Positions 1 through 12,308 of a DNA stretch of 64,000 nt are shown here, one piece after another. The stretch is taken from contig NC_080067.1 of assembly GCF_949987535.1 (NCBI RefSeq), positions 434,001 to 498,000 of the forward strand, given 5' to 3'. The stretch's first letter is position 1. Every line of letters starts with the position of its first letter. This stretch comes from Balaenoptera acutorostrata. Lineage: Eukaryota > Chordata > Mammalia > Artiodactyla > Balaenopteridae. A model generated the notes under the pieces. That model searched no databases and was not told the DNA's origin. It saw only the letters and a list, made by a program, of their open reading frames with translations. The position numbers were made by a program, and so were the translations under genes.

Positions 1-1760
1 TGTGATTGGGAAAAGTTTCTAAAACGAACCTCAATTCTCATCTCCTTGTTCTCGGGTTCCCCATTCCAGCCGCTTTACTAGCCATCTCACTCCTTGTAGA
101 ATCAGCACCTTTAACCTCCTGTTCTGTACAGGCTGCAATTTGTCCTGAAGATGAACGGAAAGAGGGGGAACCAATGAGACACTAGCTCTGGGTGTTGGGA
201 CAGGCACAGGTCACTCAATTTTCCCATCAGGAAGAAGAATTAACCACAAGCTCAGCCTGCCCCCCAGAACCAGAAGAGGGCCTGAAGCAATCCTGCACTT
301 TTGCGGCCAGCTCCCAAAAAAGCGACTTGAAAAATGGAGCTCAGGGGCACTGCAATTCACAAACCTGCAGAGTTATAAATGATAACTCTCGTCCACAAAT
401 ATATTGAGGGAAGGCAACGAAAAGGCATTGAAAGCAAGGCAGAACTACAGGAAACAGACTTCAGGAGGTAGATTCGAATCGCCTTGAAAGCACATGAAAA
501 GCGGCAAAACATGTACCATTATGCCCTTGGCCAAAAAGGGCGTATGCGTTTTTTTCCTGAATATATTCAGGAAGAAACGCATACGCCCTTTTTGGCCAAC
601 CAAGCCACCTGGAAAGGCAAATCAGCGCTCCAAAGAAGTCTCGCTTCCCAGCGGGCAAAAGGGCCATGCGGAAAAAAGTGTCCAAACCAGAAATGCAGGA
701 CCGGCCATGGAGAAATGGGAGCCTTGCTACGCTGATGGGCGGGATGTAAATTGCCAACAGCCACTCTGGAGAAGTGTACGGTGTGTCCTGAAACATCTAA
801 AAAACACAGCTTAGAGAGCATAGGGCACTTCCACTCATGGGCGTATAAATTGGGAAAACTAAAAATCAGCAAGACACAGGCACCCCAAAGTATAGGGCTG
901 CTAGGTTGACAAGAACCCCCACTTCATTACACCTTATATATCCTAGGAAAGAAAAAAATGGATAAAGAAGTTGTGGTTCTCATGTACAATGGAATATCAC
1001 TCAGCCAAGAAATCAACGTCATAAGGCTAGTAGCAGCACGATGAGTGGATTTAGGTATGACGACTCTAAGGGAAATAAGTCACACAGAAAAAGACACTTA
1101 TCATAACATATCACTTATAGAGGGAATGTAAAAACCGCTACACTTGAACTGAATTACAAAACAGAACAGAGTCACACGTTTAGAAAACACACTATGGCTG
1201 CTGTACGGGAATGGTGAGGTGGGGTGATGCATAAAACAAGGGTTTCAAATTAGCTCCGATACCGTTCCATAAACCCAATATGTAATAGACAAGACCTACT
1301 CCTTGCTCAGTGAACTGGACTCAACACCCCCTATTTACCCCACAAGAATATATCTGACTAGTAAGAATCTTCAAACCTATGTATTGATATATCTCTGTAA
1401 GTGAGTCAAGGGGGTGTAAAGTGGCCTAAACACAGCCGTGAAAAGCACCTAAACCCCATTATAAAAATAAATTACTTTTAAAACCCCGTGAAACAAAGAC
1501 AGTGAAAGAGAGAGAAATTTTACACAATTCGTTCAGGGGCTGTGATGCAACCTGGATTGACCATATCTAGACCCACAGCTGATTGAGACATAAGGGTGGA
1601 CACTCTTGGGGCTGAGAGGTTTGGTGAGGTTGGGTGAGCCAACGCAGACCCTTTAAAGTAATACTGCATGGTACCCATCCCATGGGTCCCAAATCTCCAG
1701 GTTCAAGGGCATCTTTCTACATCGAAAACATGCATGAGAAACCCAGAATATGGTACACCG
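1..1760 (+). repeat. Satellite unit 1
   Basis: Full unit of 1760 bp. Its palindrome (529-597) is imperfect, with one extra T in the left arm and one G in the right arm. From about 1117 onward it carries private variants (ctgtacgggaatgg, acttttaaaaccccg) shared only with unit 5. Short open frames crossing it have no family signature. Confidence 0.92.
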
Positions 1761-2229
1761 TGTGATTGGGAAAAGTTTCTAAAACGCACATCATTTCTCA
1801 TCTCCTTGCGCTCGGGTTCGCCATTCCAGCCACTTTACTAGCCATCTCTCTCCTTGGAGAATCAGCACCTTTAACCTCCTGTTCCGTACAGGTTGCAATT
1901 TGTCCTGAGGATGAACGGGAAGAGGGGGAACCAATGAGAGACTAGCTCTAGGTGTTGGGACAGGCACAGGTCACTCTATTTTCCCATCAGGAAGAAGAAT
2001 TAACCACAAGCTCAGCCTGCCCCCAGAACGAGAAGAGGGCCTGCAGCAATCCTGCACTTTTGCGGCCCGTTCCCAAAAAGCGAGTTGAAAAATGGAGCTC
2101 AGGGGCACTGCAATTCACAAACCTGCAGAGTTATAAATGATAACTCTCGTCCACAAATATATTGAGGGAAGGCAACGAAGAGGCTTTGAAAGCAAGGCAG
2201 AATTGCAGGAAACAGATTTCAGGAGGTAG

Positions 2230-3240
2230 ATTCGAATCGCCTTGAAAGCACATGAAAAGCGGCAAAACATGGACAATGATGCCCTTGGCCAAAAAGGGCG
2301 TATGCGTTTTTTCCTGAATATATTCAGGAAAAAACGCATACGCCCTTTTTGGCCAGCCAAGCCACCTGGAAAGGCAAATCAGCGCTCCAAAGAAGTCTCG
2401 CTTCCCAGCGGACAAAAGGGCCATGCGGAAAAAAGTGTCAAAACCAGAAATGCAGCACCGGCCATGGAGAAATGGGAGCCTTACGATGCTGTTGGGCGGG
2501 ATGTAAATTGACAAGAGCCACTCTGGAGAAGTGTACGTTGTGTCCTGAAACATCTAAAAAACACAGCTTGGAGAGCATCGGGCACTTCCACTCATGGGCG
2601 TATAAATTGGGAAAACTAAAAATCAGCAAGACACAGGCACCCCAAAGTTTAGGGCTGCTGTGTTGACAAGAACCCCACTTCATTACACCTTAAATATCCT
2701 AGGAAATAGAAAAATGGATAAAGTAGTTGTGGTCCTCATGTACAGTGGAATATCACTGAGCCATGAAATCAACGTCATAAGGCTAGTAGCAGCACGAAGA
2801 GTGGATTTAGGTACGACGATTCTAAGGGAAATAAGTCACACAGAAAAAGACAATTATCATAAGATATCACTTATAGAGGGAAAGTAAAAACCGCTACACT
2901 TGAACTGAATTACAAAACAGAACAGAGTCACACGTTTAGAAAACACACTATGGCTTCTGAACGGAAAAGGTGAGGTGGGGTGATGCATGAAACAAGGGTT
3001 TCAAATTAGCTCAGATACCGTTCCATAAACCCAATATGTAATAGACAAGCCCTACTCCTTGCTCAGTGAACTGGACTCAACACCCCCTTTTCACCCCACA
3101 AGAATATATCTGACTAGTAAGAATCTTCAAACCTATGTATTGATATCTCTCTGTAAGTGAGTCAAGGGGGTGTAAAGCGGCATAAACACAGCCGTGAAAA
3201 GCAGGTAACCCCATTATAAAAATAAATTGCTTTTCAAAAC
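2230..3240 (+). mobile_element. L1 3'-end segment inside the satellite unit (unit 2 as example)
   Basis: Unit 2 carries landmarks of the last part of artiodactyl L1 ORF2 and its 3' UTR in the right order: an equivalent of aaatgcaaatc, gagaaatgggagcc, gatgtaaattg, atggataaag, acagtggaatatcactgagc, aataagtcacacagaaaaag, acaaaacagaacagagtcac, then ctactccttgctcagtgaac and the aaataaatt tail. The same series is found undisguised in the L1s at 17976-18650 and 36561-37350. The coding frame is destroyed. The same segment sits at the equivalent offset in every full unit. Confidence 0.85.
2287..2354. repeat. Perfect 68-bp palindrome in satellite unit 2
   Basis: Starts ggccaaaaagggcg and reads inward to a centre aata/tatt; the right half is the exact reverse complement of the left 34 bases. 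Copies in other units: 529-597, 4045-4111, 5803-5870, 7564-7631, 9319-9386, 11077-11144, 12837-12904 and about 15487-15555, plus a right half only at 13775-13820. Those at 5803, 7564 and 9319 are also perfect. The ends (ttggccaaaaag ... ctttttggccaa) and the T-run and A-run framework resemble short palindromic mariner MITEs of artiodactyls, so I infer a mariner-derived insertion. The arms could form a hairpin or cruciform. Confidence 0.9.
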
Positions 3241-3515
3241 CCGTGAAACAAAGACAGTGAAAGAGAGAGAAATTCTTACACAATTCGTTCAGGGGCTGTG
3301 ATGCAACCTGGATTGACCATATCTAGACCCACAGCTGATTGAGACATAAGGGTGGACACTCTTGGGGCTGAGAGGTTTGGTGAGGTTGGGTGAGCCAACG
3401 CAGACCCTTTAAAGTAATACTGCATGGTACCCATCCCATGGATCCCAAATCTCCAGGTTCAAGGGCATCTTCCTACATCGAAAACATACATGAGAAACCC
3501 AGAAGATGTTACACC

Positions 3516-5275
3516 GTGTGATCGGGAAAGGTTTCTAAAACGCACCTCATTTCTCATCTCCTTGTGCTCGGGTTGGCCATTCCAGCCGCTTTACTAGCCA
3601 TCTCCCTCCTTGGAGAATCAGCACCTTTAACCTCCTGATCCATACAGGTTGCAATTTGTCCTGAGGATGAACGGGAAGAGGGGGAACCAATGAGAGACTA
3701 GCTCTAGGGGTTGGGACAGGCACAGGTCACTCTATTTTCCCAGTAGGAAGAAGAATTAACCACAAGCTCAGCCTGCCCCCCAGAACCAGAAGAGGGCCTG
3801 AAGCAATCCTGCACTTTTGCGGCCAGCTCCCAAAAAAGCGACTTGAAAAATGGAGCTCAGGGGCACTGCAATTCACAAACCTGCAGAGTTATAAATGATA
3901 ACTCTCGTCCACAAATATATTGAGGGAAGGCAACGAAGAGGATTTGAAAGCAAGGCAGAATTGCAGGATACAGATTTCAGGAGGTAGATTCGAATCGCCT
4001 TGAAAGTACATGAAAAGCGGCCAAACGTGGACAATGATGCCCTTGGCCAAAAAGGGCGTATGCGTTTTTTCCTGAATATATTCAGGAAAAAACCTTACGC
4101 CCTTTTTGGCCAACCAAGCAACCTGGAAAGGCAAATCAGCGCTCCAAAGTAGTCTCGCTTCACAGAGGGCAAAAGGGCCATGTGGAAAAATGTGTCAAAA
4201 CTAGAAATGCAGGACCGGCCATGGAGAAATGGGAGCCTTGCTACGCTGATGGGCGGGATGTAAATTGCCAACAGCCACTCTGGAGAAGTGTACGGTGTGT
4301 CTTGAAACATCTAAAAAACACAGCTTAGAGAGCATAGGGCACTTCCACTCATGGGCGTATAAATTGGGAAAACTAAAATTCAGCAAGACTCAGGCACCTC
4401 AAAGTTTACGGCTGCTCTGTTGACAAAAACCGCCACTTCATTACACCTTAAATATCCTAGGAAAGGGAAAATTGGATAAAGAAGTTGTGGTCCTCATGTA
4501 CAGTGGAATATCACTCAGCCAGGAAATCAACGTCATAAGGCTAGTAGCAGCACAATGAGTGGATTTAGGTACGACGATTCTAAGTAAAATAAGTCACACA
4601 GAAAAAGACAATTATCATAAGATATCACTTATAGAGGGAATGTAAAAACCGCTACACTTGAACTGAATTACAAAACAGAACAGAGTCACACGTTCAGAAA
4701 ACACACTATGCCTGCTGAACGGGAAAGGTGAGGTGGGGTGATGCATAAAACAAGGGTTTCAAATTAGCTCAGATACCGTTCCATAAACCCAATATGTAGT
4801 AGACAAGACCTACTCCTTGCTCAGTGAACTGGACTCAACACCCCCTATTCACCGCACAAGAATATATCTGACTAGTAAGAATCTTCAAACCTATGTATTG
4901 ATATCTCTCTGTAAGTGAGTCAAGGGGGTGTAAAGCGGCATAAACACAGCCGTGAAAAGCAGCTAAACCCCATTATAAAAATAAATTACTTTTCAAAACC
5001 CGTGAAACAAAGACAGTGAAAGAGAGAGAAATTCTTACAAAATTCGTTCAAGGGCTGTAATGCAACCTGGATTGACCATATCTAGACCCACAGCTGATTG
5101 AGACATAAGGGTGGACACTCCTGGGGCTGAGAGTTTGGGTGAGGTTGCGTGAGCCAACGCAGACCCTTTAAAGTAATACTGCATGGTACCCATCCCATGG
5201 GTCCCAAATCTCCAGGTTCAAGGGCATCTTCCTACATCGAAAAAATGCATGAGAAACCCAGAAGATGGTACACCG
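3516..5275 (+). repeat. Satellite unit 3
   Basis: Full unit of 1760 bp. The right arm of its palindrome (4045-4111) has lost part of the cgcatacg core (aaccttacgcc), so the arms no longer pair fully. Confidence 0.92.
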
Positions 5276-7034
5276 TGTGATCGGGAAAGGTTTCTAAAAC
5301 GCACCTCATTTCTCATCTCCTTCTGCTCGGGTTCGCCATTCCAGCCGCTTTACTAGAAATCTCCCTCCTTGGAGAATCAGCACCTTTAACCTCCTGTTCC
5401 GTACAGGTTGCAATTTGTCCTGAGGATGAACGGGAAGAGGGGGAACCAATGAGAGACTAGCTCTAGGTGTTGGGACAGGCACAGGTCACTCTATTTTCCC
5501 ATCAGGAAGAAGAATTAACAACAAGCTCAGCCTGCCCCCAGAACCAGAAGAGGGCCTGCAGCAATCCTGCACTTTTGCGGCCCGTTCCCAAAAAAGCGAG
5601 TTGAAAAATGGAACTCAAGGGCACTGCAATTCACAAACCTGCAGAGTTATAAATGATAACTCTCGTCCATAAATATATTGAGGGAAGGCAACGAAAAGGC
5701 ATTGAAAGCAAGGCAGAACTACAGGAAACAGACTTCAGGGGGTAGATTCGAATCGCCTTGAAAGCACATGAAAAGCGGCAAAACATGGACAATGATGCCC
5801 TTGGCCAAAAAGGGCGTATGCGTTTTTTCCTGAATATATTCAGGAAAAAACGCATACGCCCTTTTTGGCCAACCAAGACACCTGGAAAGGCAAATCAGCG
5901 CTCCAAAGAAGTCTCGCTTCCCAGCGGGCAAAAGGGCCATGCGGAAAAAAGTGTCCAAACCAGAAATGCAGGACCGGCCATGGAGAAATGGGAACCTTGC
6001 TACGCTGATGGGCGGGATGTAAATTGCCAACAGCCACTGTGGAGAAGTCTACGGTGTGTCTTGAAACATCTAAAAAACACAGCTTAGAGAGCATAGGGCA
6101 CTTCCACTCATGGGCGTATAAATTGGGAAAACTAAAAATCAGCAAGACACAGGCACCCCAAAGTTCAGGGCTGCTCTCTTGACAAGAACCCCCACTTCAT
6201 TACACGTTAAATATCCTAGGAAAGAGAAAAATGGATAAAGAATTTGTGGTTCTCATGTACAATGGAATATCACTCAGCCATGAAATCAACATCATAAGGC
6301 TAGTAGCAGCACGATAAGTGAATTTAGGTCCGACGATTCTAAGTGAAATAAGTCACACAGAAAAAGACACTTATCATAAGATATCACTTATAGAGGGAAT
6401 GTAAAAACCGCTACACTTGAACTGAATTACAAAACAAAACAGAGTCACACGTTTAGAAAACACACTATGGCTGCTGAACGGGAAAGGTGAGGTGGGGTGA
6501 TGCATAAAACAAGGGTTTCAAATTAGCTCAGATACCGTTCCATAAACCCAATATGTAATAGACAAGACCTACTCCTTGCTCAGTGAACTGGACTCAACAC
6601 CCCCTATTCACCGCACAAGAATATATCTGACTAGTAAGAATCTTCAAACCTATGTATTGATATCTCTCTGTAAGTGAGTCAAGGGGCTGTAAAGCGGCCT
6701 AAACACAGCCGTGAAAAGCAGCTAAACCCCATTATAAAAATAAATTACTTTTCAAAACCCGTGAAACAAAGACAGTGAAAGAGAGAGAAATTTTTACAAA
6801 ATTCGTTCAGGGGCTGTGATGCAACCTGGATTGACCATATCTAGACCCACAGCTGATTGAGACATAAGGGTGGACACTCTTGGGGCTGAGAGGTTTGGGC
6901 AGGTTGGGTGAGCCAACGCAGACCCTTTAAAGTAATACTGCATGGTGCCCATTCCATGGGTCCCAAATCTCCAGGTTCAAGGGCATCTTCCTACATTGAA
7001 AACATGCATGAGAAACCCAGAAGATGGTACACCG
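5276..7034 (+). repeat. Satellite unit 4
   Basis: Full unit of 1759 bp with a perfect 68-bp palindrome at 5803-5870. It shares the variant ctagaaatctccc near its start with unit 7, not with unit 3, so unit 7 begins like unit 4. Confidence 0.92.
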
Positions 7035-8792
7035 TGTGATCGGGAAAGGTTTCTAAAACGCACCTCATTTCTCATCTCCTTGTGCTCGGGTTCGCCATTC
7101 CAGCCGCTTTACTAGCCATCTCCCTCCTTGGAGAATCAGCACCTTTAACCTCCTGTTCCGTACAGGTTGCAATTTGTACTGAGGATGAACGGGAAGAGGG
7201 GGAACCAATGAGAGACTAGCTCTAGGTTTTGGGACAGGCACAGGTCACTCTATTTTCCCATCAGGAAGAAGAATTAACCACAAGCTCAGCCTGCCCCCCA
7301 AGAAACAGAAGAGGGCATGCAGCAATCCTGCACTTTTGCGGCCCGCTCCCAAAAAAGCGAGTTGAAAAATGGAGCTAAGGGGCACTGCAATTCAAAAACC
7401 TGCAGAGTTATAAATGATAACTCTCGTCCATAAATATATTCAGGGAAGGCAACGAAGAGGCTTTGAAAGCAAGGCAGAATTGCTGGAAACAGATTTCAGG
7501 AGGTAGATTCGAATCGCCTTGAAAGCACATGAAAAGCGGCAAAACGTGGACAATGATGCCATTGGCCAAAAAGGGCGTATGCGTTTTTTCCTGAATATAT
7601 TCAGGAAAAAACGCATACGCCCTTTTTGGCCAAACAAGCAAGCTGGAAAGGCAAATCAGCGCTCCAAAGAAGTCTCGCTTCCCAGCGGGCAAAAGGGCCA
7701 TGCGGAAAAAAGTGTCCAAACCAGAAATGCAGGACCGGCCATGGAGAAATGGGAGCCTTGCTACGCTGATGGGCGGGATGTAAATTGCCAACAGCCACTC
7801 TGGAGAAGTGTACGGTGTGTCCTGAAACATCTAAAAAACACAGCTAAGAGAGCATAGGGCACTTCCACTCATGGGCGTATAAATTGGAAAACTAAAAATC
7901 AGCAAGACACAGGCACCACAAAGTTTAGGGCTGCTCTGTCGACAAGAACCCCCAATTCATTACACCTTAAATATCCTAGGAAAGAGAAAAATGGATAAAG
8001 AAGTTGTGGTCCTCCTGTACAATGGAATATCACTCAGCCATGAAATCAACTTCATAAGGTAGTAGCAGCACAATGAGTGGATTTAGGTACGACGATTCTA
8101 AGGGAAATAAGTCACACAGAAAAAGACAATTATCATAAGATATCACTTATAGAGGGAATGTAAAAACCGCTACACTTGAACTGAATTACAAAACAGAACA
8201 GAGTCACACGTTTAGAAAACACACTATGGCTGCTGTACGGGAATGGTGAGGTGGGGTGATGCATAAAACAAGGGTTTCAAATTAGCTCCGATACCGTTCC
8301 ATAAACCCAATATGTAATAGACAAGACCTACTCCTTGCTCAGTGAACTGGACTCAACACCCCCTATTTACCCCACAAGAATATATCTGACAAGTAAGAAT
8401 CTTCAAACCTATGTATTGATATATCTCTGTAAGTGAGTCAAGGGGGTGTAAAGCGGCCTAAACACAGCCGTGAAAAGCACCTAAACCCCATTATAAAAAT
8501 AAATTACTTTTAAAACCCCGTGAAACAAAGACAGTGAAAGAGAGAGAAATTTTACACAATTCGTTCAGGGGCTGTGATGCAACCTGGATTGACCATATCT
8601 AGACCCACAGCTGATTGAGACATAAGGGTGGACACTCTTGGGGCTGAGAGGTTTGGTGAGGTTGGGTGAGCCAACGCAGACCCTTTAAAGTAATACTGCA
8701 TGGTACCCATCCCATGGGTCCCAAATCTCCAGGTTCAAGGGCATCTTTCTACATCGAAAACATGCATGAGAAACCCAGAATATGGTACACCG
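7035..8792 (+). repeat. Satellite unit 5
   Basis: Full unit of 1758 bp with a perfect palindrome at 7564-7631. From about 8149 it becomes almost identical to unit 1 from about 1117. Before that point the two differ at many sites, so a conversion or exchange boundary lies here. Confidence 0.92.
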
Positions 8793-10548
8793 TGTGATTG
8801 GGAAAAGTTTCTAAAACGCACATCATTTCTCATCTCCTTGCGCTCGGGTTCGCCATTCCAGCCACTTTACTAGCCATCTCTCTCCTTGGAGAATCAGCAC
8901 CTTTAACCTCCTGTTCCGTACAGGTTGCAATTTGTCCTGAGGATGAACGGGAAGAGGGGGAACCAATGAGAGACTAGCTCTAGGTGTTGGGACAGGCACA
9001 GGTCACTCTATTTTCCCATCAGGAAGAAGAATTAACCACAAGCTCAGCCTGCCCCCAGAACGAGAAGAGGGCCTGCAGCAATCCTGCACTTTTGCGACCC
9101 GTTCCCAAAAAGCGAGTTGAAAAATGGAGCTCAGGGGCACTGCAATTCACAAACCTGCAGAGTTATAAATGATAACTCTCGTCCACAAATATATTGAGGG
9201 AAGGCAACGAAGAGGCTTTGAAAGCAAGGCAGAATTGCAGGAAACAGATTTCAGGAGGTAGATTCGAATCGCCTTGAAAGCACATGAAAAGCGGCAAAAC
9301 ATGGACAATGATGCCCTTGGCCAAAAAGGGCGTATGCGTTTTTTCCTGAATATATTCAGGAAAAAACGCATACGCCCTTTTTGGCCAGCCAAGCCACCTG
9401 GAAAGGCAAATCAGCGCTCCAAAGAAGTCTCGCTTCCCAGCGGACAAAAGGGCCATGCGGAAAAAAGTGTCAAAACCAGAAATGCAGCACCGGCCATGGA
9501 GAAATGGGAGCCTTACGATGCTGTTGGGCGGGATGTAAATTGACAAGAGCCACTCTGGAGAAGTGTACGTTGTGTCCTGAAACATCTAAAAAACACAGCT
9601 TGGAGAGCATCGGGCACTTCCACTCATGGGCGTATAAATTGGGAAAACTAAAAATCAGCAAGACACAGGCACCCCAAAGTTTAGGGCTGCTGTGTTGACA
9701 AGAACCCCACATCATTACACCTTAAATATCCTAGGAAATAGAAAAATGGATAAAGTAGTTGTGGTCCTCATGTACAGTGGAATATCACTGAGCCATGAAA
9801 TCAACGTCATAAGGCTAGTAGCAGCACGAAGAGTGGATTTAGGTACGACGATTCTAAGGGAAATAAGTCACACAGAAAAAGACAATTATCATAAGATATC
9901 ACTTATAGAGGGAAAGTAAAAACCGCTACACTTGAACTGAATTACAAAACAGAACAGAGTCACACGTTTAGAAAACACACTATGGCTTCTGAACGGAAAA
10001 GGTGAGGTGGGGTGATGCATGAAACAAGGGTTTCAAATTAGCTCAGATACCGTTCCATAAACCCAATATGTAATAGACAAGCCCTACTCCTTGCTCAGTG
10101 AACTGGACTCAACACCCCCTTTTCATCCCACAAGAATATATCTGACTAGTAAGAATCTTCAAACCTATGTATTGATATCTCTCTGTAAGTGAGTCAAGGG
10201 GGTGTAAAGCGGCATAAACACAGCCGTGAAAAGCAGGTAACCCCATTATAAAAATAAATTACTTTTCAAAACCCGTGAAACAAAGACAGTGAAAGAGAGA
10301 GAAATTCTTACACAATTCGTTCAGGGGCTGTGATGCAACCTGGATTGACCATATCTAGACCCACAGCTGATTGAGACATAAGGGTGGACACTCTTGGGGC
10401 TGAGAGGTTTGGTGAGGTTGGGTGAGCCAACGCAGACCCTTTAAAGTAATACTGCATGGTACCCATCCCATGGGTCCCAAATCTCCAGGTTCAAGGGCAT
10501 CTTCCTACATCGAAAACATGCATGAGAAACCCAGAAGATGGTACACCG
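8793..10548 (+). repeat. Satellite unit 6
   Basis: Full unit of 1756 bp with a perfect palindrome at 9319-9386. Near-duplicate of unit 2 at an offset of 7032 bp, which is four units. Confidence 0.92.
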
Positions 10549-12308
10549 TGTGATCGGGAAAGGTTTCTAAAACGCACCTCATTTCTCATCTCCTTGTGCT
10601 CGGGTTCGCCATTCCAGCCGCTTTACTAGAAATCTCCCTCCTTGGAGAATCAGCACCTTTAACCTCCTGTTCCGTACAGGTTGCAATTTGTCCTGAGGAT
10701 GAACGGGAATAGGGGGAACCAATGAGAGACTAGCTCTAGGTGTTCGGACTGGCAAAGGTCACTCTATTTTCCCATCAGGAAGAAGAATTAAGCACAGGCT
10801 CAGCCTGCCCCTCGGAACCAGAATAGGGCCTGAAGCAATCCTGCGCTTTTGTGGCCAGCTCCCAAAAAAAGCGAGTTGAAAAATGGAGCTCAGGGGCACT
10901 GCAATTCATAAACCTGCAGAGTTATAAATGATAACTCTCGCCCACAAATATATTGAGTGAAGGCAACAAAGAAGATTTGAAAGCAAGGCAGAATTGCAGG
11001 AAACTGATTTTAGGAGGTAGATTCGAATCGTCTTTAAAGCACATGAAAACGGAAAAGCGTCGACAATGATGCACTTGGCCAAAAAGGGCGTATGCGTTTT
11101 TTTCTGAATATATTCAGGAAAAAACGCATACGCCCTTTTTGGACAACCAAGCAATCTGGAAAGGCAAATCAGCGCTACAAAGAAGTCTCGCTTCCCATCT
11201 GTCACAAGGGCCATGCTGAAAAAAGTGTCAACACCAGAAATGCAGGACAGTCCATGGAGAAATGGGAGCCTTGCTACGCTGATGGGCGGGATGTAAATTG
11301 CCAACAGCCTCTCTGGAGAAGTGTACGGTGTGTCCTGAAATATCGACAAAACACAGATTGGAGAGCATAGGGCACTTCCACTCATGGGCGTATAAATTGG
11401 GAAAACTAAAAATCAGCAAGACACAGGCACCCCAAAGTTTAGGGCTGCTCTGTTGACAAGAACCTCCACTTCATTACACCTTAAATATCCCAGGAAAGAG
11501 AAAAATGAAAAAAGAAGTTGTGGTCCTCATGTACAATGGAATATCACTCAGCCATGAAATCAATGTCATAAGGCTAGTACCAGCATGATGACTGGATTTA
11601 GGTACGACGATTCTAAGTGAAATAAGTCACACAGAAAAAGACACTTATCATGAGATATCACTTATAGAGGGAATGTAAAAACCGTTACACTTGAACTGAA
11701 TTACGAAACAGAACAGAGTCACACATTTACAAAACACACTATGGCTGCTTAACGGGAAAGGTGAGGTGGGGAGATGCATTAAACAAGGGTTTCAAATTAG
11801 CTCAGATACCATTCCATAAACCCAATAAGTAATAGACAAGACCTACTCCTTGCTCAGTGAACTGGACTCAACACCCTCTATTCACCGCACAAGAATATAT
11901 CTGACTAGTAAGAATCTTCAAACCTATGTATTGATATCTCTCTGTAAGTGAGTCAAATGGGTGTAAAGCGGCATAAACACAGCAGTGAAAAGCAGCTAAA
12001 CCCCATTATAAAAATAAATTACTTTTAAAAACCCTTGAAAGAAAGACAGTGAAAGAGAGAGAAATTATTACACAATTCGTTCAGGGGCTGTAATGCAACC
12101 TGGATTGACCATATCTAGACCCACAGCTCGATGAGACATAAGGGTGGACACTCTTGGGGCTGAGAGGTTTGGTGAGGTTGGGTGAGCCAACGCAGACCCT
12201 TTAAAGTAATACTGCACGGTACCCATCCCATGGGTCCCAAATCTCCAGGTTCAAGGGCATCTTGCTACATCGAAAACATGCATGGGAAACCCAGAAGATG
12301 GTACACCG
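10549..12308 (+). repeat. Satellite unit 7
   Basis: Full unit of 1760 bp, somewhat more diverged than units 2-6. Its palindrome (11077-11144) has two mismatches: a T for C near the centre and ggac instead of ggcc at the right end. It is the last unit of the well-homogenised block. Confidence 0.9.

Larger units (their letters stand above)
1761..3515 (+). repeat. Satellite unit 2
   Basis: Full unit of 1755 bp with a perfect palindrome at 2287-2354. Nearly identical to unit 6 (8793-10548), with only a few single-base differences seen by eye, for example tgcggcc versus tgcgacc and cacttcatt versus cacatcatt. Confidence 0.92.

Noticed and set aside
2131..2553. Open frames of 80-140 codons on both strands of every satellite unit, sharing an MRFFLNIFRKKRIRPFW-like stretch
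   Set aside because: That stretch is the palindrome read in frame, which looks alike from both strands. The frames overlap on opposite strands, break in diverged units and match no protein family.
1..12308. Possible CENP-B boxes in the satellite
   Set aside because: I searched by eye for the TTCG-N4-A-N2-CGGG pattern on both strands. Near matches such as attcgttcagggg fail at required positions.
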